35,922 nt of DNA from Alicyclobacillus tolerans. Its GTDB lineage: Bacteria > Bacillota > Bacilli > Alicyclobacillales > Alicyclobacillaceae. The position numbers and the translations under genes were made by a program. The stretch spans positions 1-35,922 of the forward strand of contig NZ_JAJFNK010000050.1 in assembly GCF_021739485.1 (NCBI RefSeq), given 5' to 3'. Each line of letters opens with the position of its first letter. Within the stretch, counting starts at the first letter, position 1. The notes beneath the pieces are model-generated. The model saw only the letters and a list, made by a program, of their open reading frames with translations. It was not told the origin of the DNA and did no database searches. Shown piece by piece: positions 30,751 through 35,922 of this stretch.

Positions 30751-31725
30751 TCACAGCCCCAACTCCGCCGCAGAATTCTCCCGGAACATGTCACCCTCTC
30801 GGATATACCTCCGAACCATTTCAATACTCCGATGCCGTGTCTGTCTCATGATGATACGCTCTTGTACACCCGCTTGCGCTGCGCTGGTTGCATGCCCCGC
30901 GCGCAAACTGTGACCACTAAACTTCGATGCATCCAGTCCCGCCGCCTCAGCTGCGCGTTTGACAATCTTAGCGACGGCATGGTCGCTCAAACGTTGAGTA
31001 CTGACTTGACCATGGCGATTCACCGGCCGGAACAATGGCCCCTCCGAAATGTTCGAAACCTCCAACCATGCTTGTAAGGAACGGACCGGGCATGTATCAA
31101 TGTGGGAGCCGTAAGGGATGGCGATAACATGGCCTTGACCCTCCTGGTCTGTCTTGGACTTTCGAATGGTCACTCGCAACCCTTCGCGAACAAATTCAAT
31201 GTCTTCAACGTTCAGGCCAACCAGTTCCGACCGTCTCATAGCCCCTGCGAAACCCACTAGGAGGAGTGCGCGATCTCTTTCGCCAAGTATCCCATTGGGT
31301 AACGTGTTGACCATCGCTCGAATGTCATCCATTAACGTTGGAGCCTTTTGGGATGGAGCCGTTCCATGTTTCCGTACGATGCCACTCCAAACACTGTGCA
31401 GAGGTTCCTGTCGTGTGCTAAAGCTTGCTAAGCCTCGTTCCCGATGCATTGCATTGATGGCTGCCAAACGTCGTTGTAATGTGCTGACCTTCAATTGACC
31501 GGCCATGTCCGCCAAGTACCTGGCAATGACTTGTGAAGTCGTCGGAAGGGAATCGAAACCACGTTCCAGGCACCAGGTTTGAAAGTGTGCCCAATCGGCG
31601 CTATACGATTTTTTGGTATTGTCCGCTTTCGATTGGTCCAGATACCCTTTTATCTGTTCGTCCGATTGTGATATCCATTCTTTAAGACTTGTCGGTTGGA
31701 TGATGAGATCCGCCACGATACTCAC
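30751..31725 (-). CDS. Tyrosine recombinase (integrase/resolvase)
   Basis: The product is 324 aa. The N-terminal SAM-like core-binding domain (TKKSYSADWAHFQTWCLERG) is followed by a complete catalytic domain: Arg164 in GAMRRSELVG, Lys191 in RKSKTDQEG, His272-x-x-Arg275 in GHSLRAGHAT, His298 and Tyr307 in MVRRYIREG. It is therefore likely active. With no chromosomal DNA in view, plasmid dimer resolution or integration are both possible. A symmetric 19-bp site lies 28 bp upstream of its start. Confidence 0.92.
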   Translation of the reverse strand: MSIVADLIIQPTSLKEWISQSDEQIKGYLDQSKADNTKKSYSADWAHFQTWCLERGFDSLPTTSQVIARYLADMAGQLKVSTLQRRLAAINAMHRERGLASFSTRQEPLHSVWSGIVRKHGTAPSQKAPTLMDDIRAMVNTLPNGILGERDRALLLVGFAGAMRRSELVGLNVEDIEFVREGLRVTIRKSKTDQEGQGHVIAIPYGSHIDTCPVRSLQAWLEVSNISEGPLFRPVNRHGQVSTQRLSDHAVAKIVKRAAEAAGLDASKFSGHSLRAGHATSAAQAGVQERIIMRQTRHRSIEMVRRYIREGDMFRENSAAELGL

Positions 31726-31752
31726 TCCTTAGTCCGTTCATTTTCTAACCTT

Positions 31753-31771
31753 CGATAATGCTTTATTATCG
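31753..31771. promoter_or_regulatory. Candidate recombinase core site
   Basis: CGATAAT-GCTTT-ATTATCG has perfect 7-bp arms around a 5-bp centre, the form of tyrosine-recombinase core sites. It could also be an operator for the recombinase gene. Confidence 0.45.
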
Positions 31772-31839
31772 TGCACTAGAAATCACTTAGATAATATTCC
31801 CAAATGAGGTTTTTGTCAATAATTAAATACATATTTAAT

Positions 31840-31970
31840 GGAATAATTATTTAATCACATGCCACCTAACATACCGCAGACGTCATCAGAATTCTGTAGG
31901 TGTATAGATAGGATTTTTCAAACACACACAGAATGTAATATCACCATAATGGAGTAACGGAATAATTATT
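31840..31970. repeat. Partition-site-like repeats upstream of parA
   Basis: The 21-bp sequence at 31840-31860 (beginning GGAATAATTATT) recurs exactly at 33912-33932. A third, shorter copy of GGAATAATTATT is at 31959-31970. The stretch is AT-rich and non-coding, as expected for a centromere and promoter region bound by an RHH ParB. Confidence 0.65.
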
Positions 31971-32001
31971 GTTTGAGAGGTGAAAGATAATCGATACGAA
32001 G

Positions 32002-32805
32002 GTGATTGTCTTCGGTATCCAAAAAGGCGGATCCAGCAAGAGCACTAGCTCGGCCATTACTGCGTATATGCTCACCCAACAAGGCTACAAGGTCTTAGGC
32101 GTGGATATGGACCCACAGGGAAACATGACGAGCCTACTTGCCAATGCAGAAAGTATTTACGAATTTCGCAGCAACAGCATTCTCGAGGCCATGAAGGATA
32201 CTCAAGCATCCGGCGAAGACATCTACAATAGCTACGTTCACAAGCCTGCTGACAACCTGCATGTCATTCCAGCTGAAGATTTGCTGGCGACGTTCCCAAG
32301 GTGGATATATACGGAATTCATTCATCGTAACCCACAGCGTCTCAACCCCGGCTTAATTCTTAAGACTATGCTGGACAAGCTGCTGTCGTACTACAATTAC
32401 GATTTTGTCATCATTGATACTCCACCGGCTTTGGGAGACCAAACAGTTAATGCATTGGCCGCAGGAACTCATGTAATTACCATGTTTGAGCCAAGTAAAT
32501 TTTGTTTCGACGCGCTGCCCACGTTTTTTGAGACCATTAATATTGTCAAGCGAGATCTTAACCCCGGATTAGTCTCCGTGGGCATCTTGTGTACCATCAT
32601 CGATGCCCGCAGAACGGACTCACGTATGTTCATGGACGCCCTCAAGGGGAATGAATTTTTCGCCCCGTTACTCTTTGACACCATCATTCATCGCAAAGCA
32701 ACGACTGGCCGGATCTCACTATACGGATTTGAGCAAAACGCGGAACTGGAGAACGCCATCGAAGACTACAATTTCTTTACGAAGGAGTTGCTGAAACGGC
32801 TATGA
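32002..32805 (+). CDS. parA: ParA-family partition ATPase
   Basis: The product is 267 aa from the GTG at 32002. The deviant Walker A is GIQKGGSSKSTSSA, the A' motif is VLGVDMDPQGN, and Walker B is YDFVIIDTPP. The ATPase segregates plasmid copies on the nucleoid with its DNA-binding partner downstream. The start is uncertain. The only good ribosome-binding site (GAGAGGTGA, 31975-31983) points to ATC at 31990 or ACG at 31996 (the latter giving MKVIVFGIQKGG); the GTG itself has none. The next gene overlaps by 4 bp. Confidence 0.88.
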   Translation: MIVFGIQKGGSSKSTSSAITAYMLTQQGYKVLGVDMDPQGNMTSLLANAESIYEFRSNSILEAMKDTQASGEDIYNSYVHKPADNLHVIPAEDLLATFPRWIYTEFIHRNPQRLNPGLILKTMLDKLLSYYNYDFVIIDTPPALGDQTVNALAAGTHVITMFEPSKFCFDALPTFFETINIVKRDLNPGLVSVGILCTIIDARRTDSRMFMDALKGNEFFAPLLFDTIIHRKATTGRISLYGFEQNAELENAIEDYNFFTKELLKRL

Positions 32806-33233
32806 ATAAGAGACAACAACAGCAAGCGGCAATGAACAAATTGACCACTGGACTTAGCACAAAGGCTGCTGAGGTATTCACACAACAACCCGGCTTAAAC
32901 GAGCAAGAATTAAATAAAGGAATAACGGAAGAAAACAATAAAGAAATAAGCAAAGAATACAATAATTCAATATCTAAACCGAACAATAATGAGGTAATGG
33001 AAGAATTCAATAATGACGAAGTAAGACGCGGTCCCAAGAAGAAAGGCGAATTCAAAAAGGTCACACTGAACCTGGATGTCGATTTGAATACCGCACTCGA
33101 CAAATACATCCTGTCACTGAAACAACAAGCGTTGGAAAATGGAACGGAAGCTCCCAACAAGTCCGAGTGGGTTCGGGATATTGTCGAAGAGAAGCTGCGC
33201 CAAGTTGGTATTTTGCAATACAACCATAATTAA
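32802..33233 (+). CDS. RHH-type ParB (centromere-binding) protein, 143 aa
   Basis: The ATG overlaps the parA stop (ATGA). The first 85 residues are Asn/Gln/Glu-rich and unstructured (NKGITEENNKEISKEYNNSI). The C-terminal 60 residues (FKKVTLNLDVDLNTALDKYI, SEWVRDIVEEKLRQ) form a ribbon-helix-helix. Small RHH ParBs with a disordered N-terminus that stimulates ParA are known from type Ib partition systems. Likely targets are the GGAATAATTATT repeats. Confidence 0.75.
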   Translation: MNKRQQQQAAMNKLTTGLSTKAAEVFTQQPGLNEQELNKGITEENNKEISKEYNNSISKPNNNEVMEEFNNDEVRRGPKKKGEFKKVTLNLDVDLNTALDKYILSLKQQALENGTEAPNKSEWVRDIVEEKLRQVGILQYNHN

Positions 33234-33250
33234 ATAATGGAATAACATTA
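33234..33250. promoter_or_regulatory. Further GGAATAA repeat
   Basis: AATAATGGAATAACATT between parB and the next gene resembles the partition repeats and could give internal control of the operon. Confidence 0.4.
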
Positions 33251-33269
33251 ACCTAAAGGAGGAATACCA

Positions 33270-33521
33270 TTGAAATGGTCAGAGGTTCGCGAGATATATC
33301 CAGACCGTTGGGTAATGGTGACAGCCATACATTCTCGGGTTGAGAACGGAAAGCAATATGTAGAGGATGTCGCAGTGGTACGTCCTCTTAAGGATGACAA
33401 AGAGGCCAAAAACACGCTCATGCAATGTAAAGGAGATACATTCGTGTACCATACCCTGAATCCTGAGATTGTCATTGAGATCGCGCCAAACCCACATTTG
33501 AGGTCCACGTATGCGCATTAA
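33270..33521 (+). CDS. Hypothetical protein paired with the protease, 83 aa
   Basis: The start is TTG, seven bases after AAAGGAGG. The protein (KWSEVREIYPDRWVMVTAIH, DVAVVRPLKDDKEAKN) is an alpha/beta domain. It overlaps the protease gene by 11 bp, which makes co-translation likely. From memory, similar small proteins are found beside retropepsin-like genes in Bacillota; this is a recollection, not a search result. Confidence 0.6.
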   Translation: MKWSEVREIYPDRWVMVTAIHSRVENGKQYVEDVAVVRPLKDDKEAKNTLMQCKGDTFVYHTLNPEIVIEIAPNPHLRSTYAH

Positions 33522-33882
33522 ACAACTGAGTAATGGATTACTGGTTGCGCCCATTGAAATTACATACAACGGAATAACTCATATCGTAAAGGATGTCGTC
33601 ATCGATACAGGCGCTGTGCGATCCATTTTGCATGTGGACGCAGTGGAACCTCTAGACATCAATCCGAGTCCAACGGATCCCATTTCGCGCATGTACGGAA
33701 TAGGCGGAGATGATTTTAGCTTCCGCAAACAAATGGAACAAGTCGTTTTCGCCGGTGTTGCACTTGATGACATGATGCTCGACTTCGGACGCATTGAAGG
33801 GATCAACGGGCTAATTGGACTGGACATTCTCCAACGCGGAAAGTTTATCATCGATCTAGAGTCTTTGAAGGTTTATAGGTAG
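33511..33882 (+). CDS. Retropepsin-like aspartic protease, 123 aa
   Basis: The active-site motif VVIDTGAVRSIL (Asp-Thr-Gly) is followed by the family's GINGLIGLDILQRGKFIIDL near the C-terminus. One DTG per chain means it should act as a dimer. It lies at the end of the par operon, with an operator-like repeat 30 bp behind its stop. The substrate is unknown; the disordered N-terminus of ParB is an attractive but untested candidate. Confidence 0.8.
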   Translation: MRIKQLSNGLLVAPIEITYNGITHIVKDVVIDTGAVRSILHVDAVEPLDINPSPTDPISRMYGIGGDDFSFRKQMEQVVFAGVALDDMMLDFGRIEGINGLIGLDILQRGKFIIDLESLKVYR

Positions 33883-33894
33883 CATCCGTGATTG

Positions 33895-33932
33895 TTATTC
33901 CGAGTAATAACGGAATAATTATTTAATCACAT
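33895..33932. promoter_or_regulatory. Inverted and direct GGAATAA repeats closing the par operon
   Basis: TTATTCCG (33895-33902) and CGGAATAA (33911-33918) form an 8-bp inverted repeat. The exact 21-bp repeat of 31840-31860 occupies 33912-33932. It may act as a protein-binding site and as a 3' hairpin. Confidence 0.6.
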
Positions 33933-33943
33933 AATCCAGAGGG

Positions 33944-35158
33944 CTACCAGACACAAAACTGCGTCTCAATCTCGTCAAGCGACACGGGGCGACTGTAGAT
34001 ATAACCTTGCACCATGTCACAGTGACCACGGACAAACTGCAATTGTTCCGATGTCTCTACACCTTCTGATACAACTTTTAATCCTAGTTCTCTTCCTAAA
34101 TGAGAGATTGTTTCTACAATCGCGCGACTTTTGATGTCATGTGATACGGAAGCTACAAAGGAACGATCGATCTTCAGTACATGTACGGGAAGGTCTTTGA
34201 GATAACTCAAAGACGAGTAGCCGGTTCCAAAATCGTCAATCGCAACCTTGACTCCTAAAAGGCAAAGCGCATTCAGAATTTCAAGAGCCAAGTCCAAGTC
34301 CCCCATCAAAGCGCTCTCGGTGATTTCAAGTATCAAATACTCCGCTGGGAAATTCGTGTCCTGTAAAATAGTTTTCACATCGTCAATAAAACCTTTTCGT
34401 CTCAAATGTTCTGTTGCGATATTTACGCTCAGATGTATCGGAAGAAGACTTGAATCTTTAATGTTGAGACATGCACGGTGCATCACCCATAAATCGATTT
34501 CGACAAGGCAGCCAAGTTGCTCTGCAGCCGAAATGAACGCAAGTGGGGGCAATCGGCCGATCTCCGGGTGATTCCATCGGACCAATGCCTCCACGCCTTC
34601 CATGCGCCCCGTTTGAGGATTTATCAGAGGTTGGTACTCGGCGATGAACTGCTCCTCTGCCATCGCCTTACGCAGGACTGCATCCGTGACCTCAATCTGG
34701 TGGCCGCCGTGTCGAACTAATACCACTTGTTCTCTCGTGTTATTAAAGAACGACTCAAAAATACTACGTGTCGCCTCCACGCGTTGAGTGGTGGAGCCGT
34801 CTATCTGTTGAGAGACCTCGGCAATTAAATATTGGCACCTGCCTGAAGCATCTATAACAGGGGTCACCATGGCCTGTTGCACGAAGGACTCAACCTTCGA
34901 GTGAACAACATCATTAAAAACGACACACTTTTTGGATTTTACAGCGTACAGATACTTTTCCTGAAGGTATAACGCATATGCTCGAGGATGCGCCTCGGTA
35001 ACCAATTTTCCGATGGAGTGTTCTGAAAAAAAACCTTTCATGTAGGCCAAGCGACTCGCTCGTTCATATCGAAAGTGACTGTCATCCTCTACTCTCAATA
35101 AGACCATCGCATCCGGCAGTGCATCGAATAAACTATGCAACAATTCAATCTGCATCAT
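33944..35158 (-). CDS. EAL-domain c-di-GMP phosphodiesterase with PAS-like sensor
   Basis: The product is 404 aa from the ATG at 35158 after GGTTGGTG; the TTG at 35173 is less likely. An N-terminal PAS-like domain (about 5-125; LHSLFDALPDAMVLLRVEDD) precedes a complete EAL domain. Visible catalytic elements are EGVEALVRW (E190-L192), LSVN, LEITESAL, DDFGTGYSSLSYL (308 on), the conserved Lys in VLKIDRSF, SEGVET and QGYIYSRP. It should hydrolyse c-di-GMP to pGpG and so favour motility over attachment. A c-di-GMP riboswitch lies in its leader. It is the most host-oriented cargo of the plasmid. Confidence 0.92.
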   Translation of the reverse strand: MMQIELLHSLFDALPDAMVLLRVEDDSHFRYERASRLAYMKGFFSEHSIGKLVTEAHPRAYALYLQEKYLYAVKSKKCVVFNDVVHSKVESFVQQAMVTPVIDASGRCQYLIAEVSQQIDGSTTQRVEATRSIFESFFNNTREQVVLVRHGGHQIEVTDAVLRKAMAEEQFIAEYQPLINPQTGRMEGVEALVRWNHPEIGRLPPLAFISAAEQLGCLVEIDLWVMHRACLNIKDSSLLPIHLSVNIATEHLRRKGFIDDVKTILQDTNFPAEYLILEITESALMGDLDLALEILNALCLLGVKVAIDDFGTGYSSLSYLKDLPVHVLKIDRSFVASVSHDIKSRAIVETISHLGRELGLKVVSEGVETSEQLQFVRGHCDMVQGYIYSRPVSLDEIETQFCVW

Positions 35159-35190
35159 GATAAATATCACCAACCCACAATCGACCAGAT

Positions 35191-35236
35191 CAAAATACGA
35201 CTTCCCGTGGTACCATCGGTCACCAGGAGAAGTCGC
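35191..35236 (-). terminator. Riboswitch expression-platform terminator
   Basis: On the minus strand GCGACTTC (35236-35229) pairs with GAAGTCG (35204-35198), followed by TATTTTG. It lies between the aptamer and the EAL gene. Confidence 0.6.
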
Positions 35237-35251
35237 TTTATATCGTGAATT

Positions 35252-35338
35252 CTGTGCAACCCGGCGGTCGTGAACACGTCATGTTTTTAGACCCGTGGCT
35301 TTGCGTCCCCGTCTTTCGGCGAGTTTGCCCTATTCTCT
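35252..35338 (-). ncRNA. Class I c-di-GMP riboswitch (GEMM-I) aptamer
   Basis: The minus strand carries the conserved GEMM-I blocks in order: AGGGCAAAC, a GAAA tetraloop stem (CGCCGAAAGACGG), GGACGCAAAGCCACGGGTCT, and CCGCCGGGTTGC. These match my knowledge of the Vc2-type consensus closely. A terminator and then the EAL gene follow, so c-di-GMP probably controls its own degradation enzyme. Confidence 0.82.
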
Positions 35339-35453
35339 TGTCAATTATCGATTCTACAAGCAATGTGCAGTTCCTTCCATTTTCGCACCAACAGATATGT
35401 CGGAATATAGCAAGGAGAAAAACGAGGATTCTGGAATCGTTTATCAACTAAGA

Positions 35454-35473
35454 AGGCCCGTGTTATTGGGCCT
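35454..35473 (-). terminator. Hairpin after the 56-aa gene
   Basis: AGGCCC (35454-35459) pairs with GGGCCT (35468-35473), then TTCTTAG on the minus strand. Confidence 0.5.
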
Positions 35474-35488
35474 CCTCGTCACTGCATA

Positions 35489-35659
35489 TCATGGGTTGGA
35501 CATTTTAGCTTCCAAACGTTTTGTCATGATTTTAAACCGCCAGTTCAGAAACATCATCCCAGAGACAAACGCAGCTACCGTTAGAAATGCGCTCATCGTA
35601 CACACCTTCCTGGTTTTTAGTGCAGCGGCTCCGCCTCCGCCCACTGCGATGATAGCCAC
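35489..35659 (-). CDS. Small membrane protein, 56 aa
   Basis: The GTG at 35659 lies behind AGGAGGG. An in-frame ATG at 35596 with its own AGGAAGGTG would give a 35-aa form. The product has VAIIAVGGGGAAAL, a short basic loop (KTRKVCT), a transmembrane helix (MSAFLTVAAFVSGMMFLNW) and a basic tail. The form recalls small holin-like or membrane-anchor proteins. Two ribosome-binding sites in one frame raise the possibility of two products. Confidence 0.55.
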   Translation of the reverse strand: MAIIAVGGGGAAALKTRKVCTMSAFLTVAAFVSGMMFLNWRFKIMTKRLEAKMSNP

Positions 35660-35841
35660 ATATGCTATCCCTCCTGAGATTCACTCTAACCACAGAACAT
35701 TAAAGCCTCATTAAAGAAATCCGGCACCACGTGGGTGCCAAGTAGGGGCTATTAAGGGTTTACCAGTGAATCGATCACATTGTATGGGGATTTGTCTGCG
35801 AAGGGTGTCGATTGGTGATCCGCACCACTGAACTTTCTTGA

Positions 35842-35919
35842 TTACGCCCGATATTCACTCCAAGACTTCATACGGTCCGAAAGGTTTTTTAATTCCTTCA
35901 AACGTCCTTTGTTTTCCAT
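35842..35919 (-). CDS. Small peptide gene crossing the window junction, 25 aa
   Basis: The product is MENKGRLKELKNLSDRMKSW followed by SEYRA. Only three bases precede the ATG inside the window. If position 35922 joins position 1, the upstream sequence becomes CCGAGAGGTGTTC, a proper ribosome-binding site. The gene would then follow 27-158 and 209-529 in one operon. Confidence 0.45.
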   Translation of the reverse strand: MENKGRLKELKNLSDRMKSWSEYRA

Positions 35920-35922
35920 GAA

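Noticed and set aside
35238..35714. Overlapping short ORFs on both strands upstream of the EAL gene
   Set aside because: They overlap the riboswitch, its terminator and the 56-aa minus-strand gene, and none has a ribosome-binding site.

Overview
The window reads as a complete, circular, low-to-mid GC plasmid-like element of a Gram-positive Bacillota host. The evidence is many strong AGGAGG ribosome-binding sites, TTGACA/TATAAT-type promoters, hairpin-plus-U terminators, and Bacillus-type plasmid and phage gene families. An Alicyclobacillus-like host is my guess only. Circularity is inferred: a small minus-strand gene starts 4 bases before the right end, and its ribosome-binding site appears only when the right end is joined to position 1. 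I see no rRNA, tRNA, CRISPR array, capsid, portal or large-terminase gene.

Layout. 1-2.4 kb: small accessory genes (excisionase-like HTH, ribbon-helix-helix regulator with zinc ribbon, hypotheticals) sharing ATTTACATGTAA operators. 2.4-4.8 kb: gene-poor, with hairpins and two small membrane proteins. 4.8-8.8 kb: a minus-strand operon with a replication-relaxation family protein, a TcpA/FtsK-type DNA-pumping ATPase, an RHH protein and micropeptides; it carries a striking field of short palindromes between genes and inside the relaxation gene. 9.4-9.8 kb: an intergenic block with six tandem 11-bp repeats and a long inverted repeat. 10.5 kb: panD (aspartate decarboxylase). 11-13.5 kb: an AEP-primase-like Rep gene, a truncated second copy of its 3' part, and a leader with attenuator and antisense RNA. 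13.7-16.6 kb: small regulators, a DinB-like protein and small zinc ribbons. 16.6-17 kb: a cluster of structured RNAs and terminators.

17-23 kb: a minus-strand module with a membrane-anchored PASTA protein, a 952-residue tape-measure-like protein with a lytic transglycosylase domain, and small genes, several lacking an ATG/GTG/TTG at the expected start. 23.7-29.3 kb: a replication module (DEAH helicase, D5/P4-type primase-helicase, Prim-Pol, HTH). 29.4-31.8 kb: a zinc-finger protein, a small membrane protein and a tyrosine recombinase. 31.8-33.9 kb: a parA/RHH-parB partition operon that also encodes a retropepsin-like protease and is bracketed by identical 21-bp repeats. 33.9-35.4 kb: an EAL c-di-GMP phosphodiesterase behind what looks like a class I c-di-GMP riboswitch with a terminator.

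Working model (inference): a self-replicating, partitioned plasmid with two primase systems. Its possible transfer machinery would be an FtsK-like pump, a relaxation protein, and peptidoglycan-acting large proteins rather than a classical type IV secretion system. The most interesting parts are the palindrome field, the putative non-AUG starts, the antisense-attenuator Rep control, and the riboswitch-EAL cargo.
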